NCBI GenBank assembly: GCA_047605645.1
Contig: JASGFJ010000020.1
Span: 24,667 to 88,666, forward strand
Direction of reading: 5' to 3'
From: UBA1309 sp047605645
Lineage (GTDB): Bacteria > Bacteroidota > Bacteroidia > Bacteroidales > Dysgonomonadaceae
Length of the DNA stretch: 64,000 nt
Below the pieces are notes generated by a model. That model saw nothing but the letters and a program-made list of their open reading frames with translations. It did not search any database and was not told the DNA's origin. Positions within the stretch are counted from its first letter, which is position 1. The number at the start of each line of letters is the position of its first letter. This document shows, in pieces, positions 25,228 through 34,136 of the stretch. The position numbers and the translations under genes were made by a program.

Positions 25228-26595
25228 TTAGTGTATGCGTAATTCCTGAAAAAAAAGAGTTTTTGAAAGTAAAAAAAATGCAACTAAATCCTTTATTGTG
25301 TGTCTTTTATCAGGTGGAATTAAATTAGCTTGCTCTACTATTTCAATTAGTTCAAAGCCGGTTATCGGTTCTTCAAAACAAGGGATTAATATATTCCAAT
25401 CTTTTACTTGTTGTATATAGATATTATTATCTAAAGGATAAATAAGATGTTCGGTAATCGTTTCCTCTTTCTGCTGATTCGGAATTTCAATCAATTCAAA
25501 ATCAGGCTTTATTACGCCACTATAAGGTTTGCTTGTTTCAATTATTGTGAAATTATCCGACAAAACAAAACTTCTCCTTAAAAAATCATCTAACGTAAAA
25601 TTCTCAGAATATATATAGGTGTAAATATCCTTTAAAACTTCTTTTTGCTTAGATATACGCGAAAAAGCATTAGATAAATGCGGTCTATCTACATCTTCTA
25701 TTTTCGTTTGGGACGACTTTGTTATTGAATATTCTTTGTAATAAGAATTAATATATCCATAATAATCAGGAAATTCATAGGACAATCTGTTTTCTAGTTC
25801 TTTCAGAACTTTGGGTTCCCTTTTTGCATTTGTTGATAAATGCACGTATTTTTTTCCAAAAGGAACTAGCTGAAAATCGGGAAGATAATCATCATCAAAC
25901 CGCACATCGTGCTTTAGAAACGTATGAATTTTCGCATTATAACGTTCTGCAATAGAATTAATTAAATATTGCTCAAATAAAGTATTTACTCCATAAGGCA
26001 AGTTTTTAGTCTTTTCTTTATTATCGGAATACAGAGAAAATGCCGTGTTCCATAGTTCTGCAAATAATTCAGGATTATTTCCCCCAATCACTCCACAATT
26101 CAAAGCTTTATTTACAAACGTTTCATTTTCTAAAGGGAAATACGATGGCAAAATAAATTTTTCAGTCGTTAAGGTATGAAAATAATTTTCATAATATGGA
26201 TATCCATCTTCTATATGTTGGCATAATATGTGATTAGGCTCTATTGTATTTTTTAATTCAGAGTCATCCCAGATAAAAACATCTCCATCTATATGAATAA
26301 AAGGCTCCTTCTGCTGGGCAAAAACCCATATTTTCGCTAAAGACCATAAATTAGTAGGTATTCCTAGATTATCTAATTCAATAACAATATCGTCGTATGG
26401 TAGCTTTAGATCATCTATTAACCATTTATACCCTTTTTCATCTGTGTATAATATGATTTTATGCCCCATTTGTTTTATTCTAAGCATACTGAAAGCCCAG
26501 CTTAATGCATGAAATTTTTCAGAAAGCCATGGAAATGAATGATTGCCGACTTCAGATAGAGAAGGTTTGCTCCAGTATGTGTGTATAATGTTCAT
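25228..26595 (-). CDS. DUF6734-like putative glycosyltransferase
   Basis: From ATG 26595 (residues MNIIHTYWSKPSLSEVGNHS) the protein is 455 residues; the frame is open further up to a TTG at 26661 and an ATG at 26634, but sequence of family character begins at MNIIHTYW. It has a GT-A-like region with TNLWSLAKIWVFAQQKEPF then IHIDGDVFIW, containing a DxD motif, and ALNCGVIGGNNPELFAELW. This resembles DUF6734 proteins from Bacteroidota peptide clusters. It is cytoplasmic by prediction. It is the first gene of the cluster, 89 bases ahead of the precursor. A role in sugar attachment to the peptide is inference. Confidence 0.7.
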   Translation of the reverse strand: MNIIHTYWSKPSLSEVGNHSFPWLSEKFHALSWAFSMLRIKQMGHKIILYTDEKGYKWLIDDLKLPYDDIVIELDNLGIPTNLWSLAKIWVFAQQKEPFIHIDGDVFIWDDSELKNTIEPNHILCQHIEDGYPYYENYFHTLTTEKFILPSYFPLENETFVNKALNCGVIGGNNPELFAELWNTAFSLYSDNKEKTKNLPYGVNTLFEQYLINSIAERYNAKIHTFLKHDVRFDDDYLPDFQLVPFGKKYVHLSTNAKREPKVLKELENRLSYEFPDYYGYINSYYKEYSITKSSQTKIEDVDRPHLSNAFSRISKQKEVLKDIYTYIYSENFTLDDFLRRSFVLSDNFTIIETSKPYSGVIKPDFELIEIPNQQKEETITEHLIYPLDNNIYIQQVKDWNILIPCFEEPITGFELIEIVEQANLIPPDKRHTIKDLVAFFLLSKTLFFQELRIH

Positions 26596-26661
26596 ATTCG
26601 GTTGTTTGATATTAGAGTAAGCTTTTTTCTTCATACAAAGCCGAAAGATCTTCCGCTTCAA

Positions 26662-27203
26662 ATATACTATTATTATTTAAAACAACAATACATTAATTAA
26701 AATAAATAATATAAATACAACCTATAATTTAGAAAAATAGAGAGAAAAACGCATATACATACCTAAATAAAACAAAATACAGCCTATTTATTCAATAAGG
26801 TTATTGTCAATTTAAGCGATATTACACAACTTGAAAAGAAGCTAATGAAATCAATAGATTAACACAGTATAACTTTGAATAAATATCAGAATGTGGATTT
26901 CCGAAGGGAATCGGAATAATACAGGAAATTACTTTTTGTATTTCTGCACCTAGACAAATACTTTTTTATTTTACACAGAATGACACAAAACGAAGTTCTT
27001 CTGTGTTTTCTAAATCATTAAGAACAGGTATTTTTTGCAAGCTAGTTCTCATTAAGCCATACAATATTATTATATCCAGTCCTGTAAAGGAAATAGATTC
27101 CCTACTCGTTGTTTATCTATATGCCGTAAACTAATAAAACCACAATTTGCGTTGTTTCGCCGACAAATAAAATAAAACGACCATAAATGATTCCTTTCGA
27201 ACT
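26662..27203. other. Intergenic stretch upstream of the peptide cluster
   Basis: AT-rich, expected to hold the minus-strand promoter of the cluster. I scanned both strands for a second double-glycine precursor and saw none. Confidence 0.4.
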
Positions 27204-27270
27204 CGGTTCTCCGATGCTCGGAGAGAAAACCAACATGTTTGAAACAAGAAGAGAGAGGGTGTGTCAAAAA
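27204..27270. mobile_element. Possible IS end remnant
   Basis: A tight hairpin TCTCCGA (27208-27214), TGC, TCGGAGA (27218-27224) is followed by GAGGGTGTGTCAAAAA at 27255-27270, a sequence resembling terminal repeats of some Bacteroidota IS elements. No transposase or second end is present. The 74-codon minus ORF over this region (27070-27294) is not supported. Confidence 0.25.
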
Positions 27271-27401
27271 CCGAAACGTATTTTTTTTGGTCATTTCTGT
27301 CCAAGCTGTTATCTAAAATCTTTTTCAGATATCCAAATACGTTAATCTCGCTCTTGACAGACGCTCTCCCAATGACTCAGCATTTTAATTTGCTGAAATA
27401 G

Positions 27402-28658
27402 TTAAATCAGATACTGAAACAGATTCGGCTTCTCATTTACATATTCATGTTGAAATCCGTATTCGTGCATACGCTGAACGAGCGCCTCCAAATCATTTTT
27501 GTCAGCTAATTCGATCCCAACAAATGCCGGGCCTTTTTCCCGATTCGTCTTTTTTGAATATTCGAAATGAGTGATGTCATCATGAGGACCTAAAACAAGC
27601 TGGACGAAATCGCGTAATGCGCCGGGGCGATTCGGGAAACGGATGATGAAATAGTGTTTCAAGCCCTCAAAAAGCAGAGAACGTTCCTTGATCTCCTCTG
27701 TGCGGGTAATATCATTATTACTCCCGGAAACAACACAAACCACATTCTTGCCTTTGATTTTATCGGCATAGTAATCAAGAGCAGCTATTGACAAAGCACC
27801 AGCCGGCTCCACTACGATAGCTTCTTCGTTATATAAATCCAGAATTTTTGTACAAATATGTCCTTCAGGCACCACCACAATATCATCAACTACTTTTTGA
27901 CAAATTGCAAAAGGCAAGTCTCCTACCCTTTTCACGGCAGCTCCGTCTACAAATTTGCTTATTTCATCGAGTTCAACCACACGACCGGCATCCAAAGACG
28001 CTTTCATGGAGGGAGCACCGGAAGGTTCTACACCAATAATTTTCGTGGAAGGGCTCAACTGTTTAAAATAACTACCGACCCCCGAAGCAAGGCCACCGCC
28101 TCCAATGGGTACAAACACGTAATCGATCACACAGGAAGCTTCCTGAATCACTTCTAAGGCAACTGTAGCCTGACCTTCTATAATCAACGGATCGTCGAAC
28201 GGATGAATAAATGTCTTGTGGTTTTCCTCACAATCTTTTTTAGCTTCGGCATAAGCGGCATCATACGTATCGCCGGCAAGAACCGTTTCAACGAATCCTT
28301 TGCCAAACATTTGTACTTGTTTGATCTTTTGGCGGGGAGTTGTCACCGGCATGTATATTTTGCCGTTAATCCCCAGTTTCTGACAGGAATAAGCCACTCC
28401 TTGTGCATGATTTCCGGCACTCGCACACACAATGCCATTTGCTCTCTGTTCGGCGGTGAGGCTTTTTATTTTATTATAAGCACCTCTGATCTTATACGAC
28501 CGTACGACCTGAAGATCTTCGCGCTTCAGCATCACATGTGCACCAAATTTTTCCGAAAGGTTCAAATTATCCTGAAGAGGTGTAGTCGTCAAAATCTCAT
28601 TTAAAGTCAGTTTTGCTTCATTCACGGAATAAAGCGAAGGGAGATAAGATTCATTCAT
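27402..28658 (-). CDS. ilvA: Threonine ammonia-lyase
   Basis: PLP enzyme converting threonine to 2-oxobutyrate, first step of isoleucine synthesis. The 418-residue protein has the PLP lysine in VRSYKIRGAYNKI (Lys56), the substrate loop SAGNHAQGVAYSC, the glycine-rich phosphate site VPIGGGGLASGVGS, and a C-terminal ACT-like regulatory domain from about residue 335 (HYFIIRFPNRPGALRDFVQL). One ACT domain and about 420 residues are typical of the shorter IlvA class; feedback by isoleucine is likely but not certain. It stands alone, without other ilv genes. Confidence 0.95.
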   Translation of the reverse strand: MNESYLPSLYSVNEAKLTLNEILTTTPLQDNLNLSEKFGAHVMLKREDLQVVRSYKIRGAYNKIKSLTAEQRANGIVCASAGNHAQGVAYSCQKLGINGKIYMPVTTPRQKIKQVQMFGKGFVETVLAGDTYDAAYAEAKKDCEENHKTFIHPFDDPLIIEGQATVALEVIQEASCVIDYVFVPIGGGGLASGVGSYFKQLSPSTKIIGVEPSGAPSMKASLDAGRVVELDEISKFVDGAAVKRVGDLPFAICQKVVDDIVVVPEGHICTKILDLYNEEAIVVEPAGALSIAALDYYADKIKGKNVVCVVSGSNNDITRTEEIKERSLLFEGLKHYFIIRFPNRPGALRDFVQLVLGPHDDITHFEYSKKTNREKGPAFVGIELADKNDLEALVQRMHEYGFQHEYVNEKPNLFQYLI

Positions 28659-28774
28659 TGAGAGATATCTTTTTCAAATTATAGAGTCTTGTTATTGTAT
28701 TCTGAAATCAGGCGCAAATTTACTATATTTATTAAGATTGCATCGGAACAGTTGAGTTTTGATAAAATGGTTCC

Positions 28775-28821
28775 GAAAAAAGAAAAGGATATTCCGTACA
28801 TTGACGTTGAAATATCCTTTT
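28775..28821 (-). terminator. Terminator of the C1-peptidase gene
   Basis: Arms AAAAGGATATT (28783-28793) and AATATCCTTTT (28811-28821), followed on the minus strand by a T-rich run (complement of 28775-28782). It lies 12 bases past the stop at 28833. Confidence 0.75.
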
Positions 28822-28832
28822 CCGTATATTAT

Positions 28833-30098
28833 TTAATGAAATCTGGCTAAGATATCTTTTACCGCTTTCTTATTTACGGTAAAGTCCATCATTTTCAATT
28901 TCACATAATCATCTCTGAAAAAATAGTAACCGAAACGAGGATCGATTTTAGATATATTGCGTGATCCCGAACTTGAGTCTTTAATCAGATACCAGTCGTG
29001 ACCGGTGCCTTTATAGTTTTCAAGAATACCGATAAGCTGCATTCCGTGATCGTCTGTGGTAGTTCCGTCCAAGAAACGGAAAGCACGGGCATCGTCGTTG
29101 ATGTATTGCTGCGGAATATCATAATCCGGAATAATTGCACAGTTCGTCTCTCTGCTAAATCCCGTTTCAGAAACATCTCCGCCAATACTTAAGGTATAGC
29201 CGGATTTAATGGCATCCTTTACGATTTTCATATAATCATCTAAAGGAATATTATAGTATTCGCGGCTGTGCCACCAGTTATCAGGCACATCGTACTCGAC
29301 CTTTTGCCAGTATGGCTGTCCTTTGTAAGAAAGAATTTCAACATAATCGTCCGGATTGAGTTTCAAATAATCCTTCAGATAAGTTTGGGGAGTATATTTT
29401 TTTCCATCTACGACAAAGTCAGTAGGAGGAACACCGATGTAATGATTCAATATTGATTTAATTGTAGAAACGACATATTCCTCATTCCAAGCATTAGACG
29501 TTTTCAGAGATTGCAGAAAAGTATTCATCTCCTTAAACATCTGTTCATGAGAATAAAACTGGCGATTATCGGGAAGGCCTACAAATGCAGCGCGCGGCAC
29601 AGCACCATATTCTTTCATAATGCGGGCAACTGCATTAGACTCCGATCCTTCACCAAATACCGAATCTCCTCTTTTTTGCACAAAGCGACGGGCTTTCTCA
29701 ACATATTCCCAATAAACAGTATACATCTGCGAGAGTGTCACATGCTTGCCTGTTTCTCTCAACACCTCCGATTCGTAAAATGAGGTCGTAGAAAAACACC
29801 AACATGTGCCGGTATTTCCCTGAGAAATAGTAGGATTACTCCAAGCGGTTTTATACAAAGAAGGATCGTTCGGCAAATCCATCTGCGACTGATCCATTAA
29901 AATTTGTACAAAAGGCTTTTTTTCACTCTTCTGCAAAGAATCGTCCACTGCATTAACATCTTTTAGTATCGATTCATAATAATATCCTTTCCCCTTCTGC
30001 TCAACCTGGAACTTTGCTTTATCCACATTGTTTTGGGAGTAGGCTGCCCCACTAAAAGCAAGCAATCCACATAACACAACTACATTTTCCTTTTTCAT
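28833..30098 (-). CDS. C1-family aminopeptidase (bleomycin hydrolase/PepC-like), exported
   Basis: A 421-residue papain-superfamily peptidase with a signal peptide (MKKENVVVLCGLLAFSGAAY). The active-site Cys is in SQGNTGTCWCFSTTSF, the His in DDHGMQLIGI, and the third residue region reads WYLIKDSSSGS, with Asp where papain-like enzymes have Asn. That variation is common, as I recall, in this Bacteroidota subfamily. PepC and bleomycin hydrolase are cytosolic hexamers, so the signal peptide points to a periplasmic role instead. It has its own terminator and no operon partner. Confidence 0.88.
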   Translation of the reverse strand: MKKENVVVLCGLLAFSGAAYSQNNVDKAKFQVEQKGKGYYYESILKDVNAVDDSLQKSEKKPFVQILMDQSQMDLPNDPSLYKTAWSNPTISQGNTGTCWCFSTTSFYESEVLRETGKHVTLSQMYTVYWEYVEKARRFVQKRGDSVFGEGSESNAVARIMKEYGAVPRAAFVGLPDNRQFYSHEQMFKEMNTFLQSLKTSNAWNEEYVVSTIKSILNHYIGVPPTDFVVDGKKYTPQTYLKDYLKLNPDDYVEILSYKGQPYWQKVEYDVPDNWWHSREYYNIPLDDYMKIVKDAIKSGYTLSIGGDVSETGFSRETNCAIIPDYDIPQQYINDDARAFRFLDGTTTDDHGMQLIGILENYKGTGHDWYLIKDSSSGSRNISKIDPRFGYYFFRDDYVKLKMMDFTVNKKAVKDILARFH

Positions 30099-30708
30099 TT
30101 ACCTAAATTAAATTTTCCATAACTATTCTTTACAGCTTAAGACAAGCTCACTTTTTAGAATACAAATTTGTATAATTTATGCCGATATACAAAAGATTGG
30201 ATTTGCACTTTAAGAAATATTTCACAAATAGGGCGGATCCGATATTTCGTTTAGCCATTACGAAGCCGGATTCAGCCACAAGAAGGAAATGGAAATCCTT
30301 GAAAGTATAAATCGATCTGCGAGATAAGTTTTTTTCTGTATATCCTCAATAAAAATATCCAATCAACAGTCTTGGAGTTTAAATTTACTCAATAGCAACA
30401 AGTTATTTACCCAATATAGTAATCATAACGTTTTTTTCATAAATAGTCCTCTAAACATTAGTGTCATGTATCTAATCCGTCATGTATTTCCAAAATACGA
30501 CAAATGTATATACTTACAACGAATGATGAACATCTACTTACAATTTAATTTTCAGTATTATCAGACATAAATGCAACATATTGAATTGTGTTATTTAATA
30601 AAAAAATAATGAACCGTCTCATACAGGCATCCGGTTGACTGATATTTGGAAAAGATGACTTCATCACAAAACAACAATCAAATAGAATGTTTAGAATCTT
30701 TTTTCTTC
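30099..30708. other. Long intergenic stretch with possible coding debris
   Basis: No intact gene. One plus-strand frame reads SDISFSHYEAGFSHKKEME then ILESINRSAR and a stop near 30330, which looks like the end of a lost gene. The rest is AT-rich without recognisable signals. Confidence 0.35.
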
Positions 30709-30927
30709 CTAAAGGTATCCAATTCGTTTGTTAACCCTCTTTAATGCCGAATATGTTTCAGAATTAGAGGGTATTTCCAAACTGTCCCAATATTCCAAAG
30801 AGGCTAATTCTTTATCCTCTTCATTTCCATCTTTGACCAGCCATCTCTGAATTTTTTCTTCCGTTTTAGGAGGGAAACGACCGATGAGATATTTTTTTAC
30901 AATTGTGGATATGCTATTTTTCATCAT
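30709..30927 (-). pseudogene. FecR-family anti-sigma factor fragment (N-terminal domain only)
   Basis: The 72-residue frame MMKNSISTIVKKYLIGRFPP then TEEKIQRWLVKDGNEEDKEL is the cytoplasmic sigma-binding domain that begins Bacteroidota FecR proteins. Full proteins are about 320-390 residues with a membrane helix and periplasmic FecR domain (compare 52203-53363). Here the frame stops at residue 72 and nothing FecR-like follows. It is preceded by the same 40-base element found before the outer-membrane gene at 31005-33293. A free anti-sigma domain could still bind sigma, so it may not be inert. Confidence 0.75.
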
Positions 30928-30942
30928 TTTGCTTCACTTTTC

Positions 30943-30983
30943 TATATATACAATCAAGTGAGAAAAAACTCAGTGAGAAAAAT
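30943..30983 (-). promoter_or_regulatory. Duplicated upstream element, copy 1 (possible ECF sigma target)
   Basis: Read on the minus strand it contains TCTCACTGAGTTTTTTCTCA then CTTGATTGTATATATA, ending about 16 bases before the FecR fragment start. It matches 33313-33350 with a few differences. Conservation at the same distance before two genes beside an ECF sigma gene suggests a shared promoter. Confidence 0.6.
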
Positions 30984-31004
30984 AACATTTCCTACTGCTA
31001 CAAT

Positions 31005-33293
31005 TTATTTTCCAAACCTTGAACTATCCACTTCCTTATATTCCTTCTTTTTAAAACCTCCGAATTTGTACGTGAAAGAAATCGAACACCTTCGTGAATC
31101 CGAAATCATCTTCATCCTTAGGTCTTGTGTTTTATAATTTAGGTCTAGCTTGTTGGGATTCCAGGAATTAAACATGTCATTGGCTTTGAAAGACAACTCA
31201 GCCTTGTCCTTCGCAAAAGTCCATTTTACGGCTGCATCCATACGCCACATACGACTGATAGTCATTGGCCCCTGAATATTGCGGGTACTATATGAACCAG
31301 ATAAATCAGCTTTTATATTGGGCTTCGATGAAATATTAAATGTGTTGTCTATATTGGCATAAAAAGCAAAATTATCTTTATCAAAACTTATAGTATGATA
31401 TTGTTTGCTTTTCGCCTTGTCGTAATATACGTTTAAGGTCAACCTCGAATCGAGAACCGTCCCTATCCTGAAAGGAACTATCATGTTCAGCCCCGCTTTA
31501 GCTGAATAATCGAAGTTTAAGGTCTTATAAATTAAAACCAATCTTTCGGAGGATTGATAAGGTAATTGATTGAAATTTTTATCCACATAATTCGCATACA
31601 GTGTGAAGATATATTTATTCTTCAGGATATAATTCATCTGGGAAGAATAAATCCTGGATGGTTTCAGATCTGTATTTCCTTGTATTTCGGCGTATCCACT
31701 AAGGTATGAAGTGGTATTTTGCATTTCCCAGTAGCTCGGATACGCTTTGTCCGAGGAAACAGATAGTTGAAAAATCTGGTTTGGGGTAGCTGTATAAGTA
31801 ATTTCTGAAGTTGGAAACAAACTCCAATAATCAATCTCTTTATGCTTGTAATACTCTCCGGCTAAAGAGGCACTAATCGAAAGGTTATCTGATATATTCT
31901 TTGAAAATCCGGAATAAACATTATATACATATTCATTCAATTTGCTATCGCTATCAGCATTTAACCAGTCGTATCCATCTGAAGAATGATACTTCTGGGA
32001 ACTTTTGTCAGAAGCAATGCTTAATTTGATTCCATAATTAAATATCCACTTTTTCGGCAGATGATGACTTTGATCGGCGTAGAATGAAAACCGGCGGATA
32101 TCCTGTTTAGATTTGGCTTCAAAAGTATTTTCCTTCCCCAGCTTTTTCTCCTGATAGTATTGTGTAGTATGGTTTTGATAAGCTGTGAAGTCCATGCCTG
32201 TACTCAATCCGAATCCGGATGTATAGCTCAATGCCAAATTATGCATTTGTATAGGTTTATCTGTCCTTTTCGTATTTTCCGATTCGGAAAAAGTCCCGTA
32301 CGAAGATGTAAAAGGATGTTCCCATTGCTGTATTTGCGCGGTGTATGCAGCACTAATTTTATTTTTATCGTTAAGAAACCAATCGTTTCCCAAACGGATG
32401 TTATGAGCCGGTGTTCGGGTATGTCCTCTGTCGAATTGCTCTATTTCATACACCTTTCCTTGGTATAAATGACGAGATATTATATCTTGTCCTGTACGTT
32501 CTCTGCTGTATCCGAATGAGTACATAAAGTCAGTAGAGAATAGAGGAGTACTGTATAAGAATGTAGCTCCAGCCTGATAATTTGCATAATGCCCTTGCTG
32601 GAAGGAGCTATTGATCTGCCCCTGTAGTTGTGAAGTATCAGAAGCCTCATTCTGAAGGACAAGATTAATAACTGCTCCCCGCACATGATATTGAGGCGGT
32701 GCGCTGTACATAATTTCGGCTGCTTGTATACGCTCTTTCGGCATATTTTTCAGTAAATCAATCAACTGACTTTCGCCCATGTTCGTAGCTTTACCATTGA
32801 TTATGACAGTAACTCCGTTTGATCCTGCCAATTGAATACTTCCTTTTTGTTCCAATACTCCTGGAAGCACTAAAATAGCTTCGTAAGCACTGCGGGCAGT
32901 TTTATCTTTCAACAGATAAGGCATATTATAAGTCATTTTTCCGTCAACAACCTTTACAACAGGGCGTTCTCCTCTAATCGAGACTTCCGATAGCATCTGG
33001 CTTTTTTCATTCAGTTGTACATCTCCTAGTGTTGTAGAGTTATACCTGTTCTGATAAGTTTCATACATCAGATGTTGAATAGTTAAAAGAAAAGGGATGC
33101 CATTTGCCTTTACTCTAAAAAAGCCAAGGGAATCGGTGTAAGCAGAATTTACATATATAGAATCAGTCGTTTGTATTACAATCGTTGCAAACTCAACCGG
33201 ATGATTATTTTTGTCTATAACTTTTCCTGTGATTTCCTGTGATTTTATAGATATAGTACATAATAGTAATAAAATAGTTGTCCAGATTTTCAT
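31005..33293 (-). CDS. Outer-membrane beta-barrel protein (TonB-receptor-like) with carboxypeptidase-like domain
   Basis: A 762-residue protein with a signal peptide (MKIWTTILLLLCTISIKS), a CarboxypepD-reg-like domain (EITGKVIDKNNHPVEFATIV, residues about 20-95), a plug-like region (AYEAILVLPGVLEQKGSIQL, about 135-220) and a C-terminal barrel rich in aromatic beta strands ending SISFTYKFGG. It fits the outer-membrane beta-barrel family related to TonB receptors. It lies between an ECF sigma gene and a FecR fragment, replacing the usual sigma-FecR-SusC order. The ligand is unknown. Confidence 0.85.
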   Translation of the reverse strand: MKIWTTILLLLCTISIKSQEITGKVIDKNNHPVEFATIVIQTTDSIYVNSAYTDSLGFFRVKANGIPFLLTIQHLMYETYQNRYNSTTLGDVQLNEKSQMLSEVSIRGERPVVKVVDGKMTYNMPYLLKDKTARSAYEAILVLPGVLEQKGSIQLAGSNGVTVIINGKATNMGESQLIDLLKNMPKERIQAAEIMYSAPPQYHVRGAVINLVLQNEASDTSQLQGQINSSFQQGHYANYQAGATFLYSTPLFSTDFMYSFGYSRERTGQDIISRHLYQGKVYEIEQFDRGHTRTPAHNIRLGNDWFLNDKNKISAAYTAQIQQWEHPFTSSYGTFSESENTKRTDKPIQMHNLALSYTSGFGLSTGMDFTAYQNHTTQYYQEKKLGKENTFEAKSKQDIRRFSFYADQSHHLPKKWIFNYGIKLSIASDKSSQKYHSSDGYDWLNADSDSKLNEYVYNVYSGFSKNISDNLSISASLAGEYYKHKEIDYWSLFPTSEITYTATPNQIFQLSVSSDKAYPSYWEMQNTTSYLSGYAEIQGNTDLKPSRIYSSQMNYILKNKYIFTLYANYVDKNFNQLPYQSSERLVLIYKTLNFDYSAKAGLNMIVPFRIGTVLDSRLTLNVYYDKAKSKQYHTISFDKDNFAFYANIDNTFNISSKPNIKADLSGSYSTRNIQGPMTISRMWRMDAAVKWTFAKDKAELSFKANDMFNSWNPNKLDLNYKTQDLRMKMISDSRRCSISFTYKFGGFKKKEYKEVDSSRFGK

Positions 33294-33312
33294 AGTAATG
33301 CAATCTATGCTT

Positions 33313-33350
33313 TATATATACAATTAAGTGAAAAAACTCCGTGAGAAAAG
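33313..33350 (-). promoter_or_regulatory. Duplicated upstream element, copy 2 (possible ECF sigma target)
   Basis: Minus-strand reading TCTCACGGAGTTTTTTCACT then TAATTGTATATATA, ending about 20 bases before the outer-membrane gene ATG. Near-identical to 30943-30983. Confidence 0.6.
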
Positions 33351-33369
33351 TAAGGTGTTTGAAAACATC

Positions 33370-33921
33370 TCAGAGAAGAGTAAGGAAGAATACCGAAATG
33401 GCTTTCCGAATCTCTTTTAAGGCCAGGCTTAGTTGACTTTCTACATTTCTCTTTGTCGTATTCAGCCGGTCGGCAATTTCGGTATTATTCAGACCTTTAT
33501 TTCGACTAAGGATGTAAATTTGTTTGCGTTGTTCGGGCATTTTGTCAACAACATTATCTATCCACAATCCCAATTCCTTTGCAATCAAGTCTTCTTCGGA
33601 CGTGGAACTATATCCGGAATCGGATATCTCAGCAATATATGCAGCATGCAGGTATTTACGTTTTAGAAAATTAAGTGCAGAATTGCGTGCAATAGTATGC
33701 AAATATGAATTGAATGACCTGGATGTATCTATTGATTCTCTCCTTTCCCACAAAGCAACAAACAAATCTTCCGTCAACTCCTCTGCATCTGATTCGGATT
33801 TTAGATATCCGAAAATAAAAGTCTTAACTTTCTCATAATAAGCCATAAAAACAGATTCAAAAGCCCGATGTTCTCCGTTTCGTAAAGCTTCTATCGTTTT
33901 TGTACAGTTCTTATTATTCAT
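33370..33921 (-). CDS. ECF RNA polymerase sigma factor
   Basis: A 183-residue sigma-70 ECF protein: region 2 with FESVFMAYYEKVKTFIFGYL and SDAEELTEDLFVALWERRES, region 4 with MPEQRKQIYILSRNKGLNNT then EIADRLNTTKRNVESQLSLA, the helix-turn-helix that reads the -35. This is the Bacteroidota FecR-regulated type. The partner anti-sigma is probably the truncated FecR at 30709-30927, separated by the outer-membrane gene. The C-terminal KAISVFFLTLL is hydrophobic and may interact with membrane or partner. Confidence 0.93.
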   Translation of the reverse strand: MNNKNCTKTIEALRNGEHRAFESVFMAYYEKVKTFIFGYLKSESDAEELTEDLFVALWERRESIDTSRSFNSYLHTIARNSALNFLKRKYLHAAYIAEISDSGYSSTSEEDLIAKELGLWIDNVVDKMPEQRKQIYILSRNKGLNNTEIADRLNTTKRNVESQLSLALKEIRKAISVFFLTLL

Positions 33922-34136
33922 GCAGTCGGATTAAGTTGTGTAGAGCAAAATAAGTAATAATTTATTGGATGCCGAAGTCATTTTTGAAATGTTAAGAACT
34001 TTAGTTATTTTCTCAAAGAAAAAAGTGAAGCGATAAAAACACACCATCCGTCTACTATTACAACAGATTCGTCTACTAATCATATTGTTCGATTTATTCG
34101 ATAATACTTTCGCATAAATTACTAATAAACAACCTG

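Noticed and set aside
27070..27294. 74-codon minus-strand ORF
   Set aside because: Covers a hairpin and an IS-end-like sequence; no family character.
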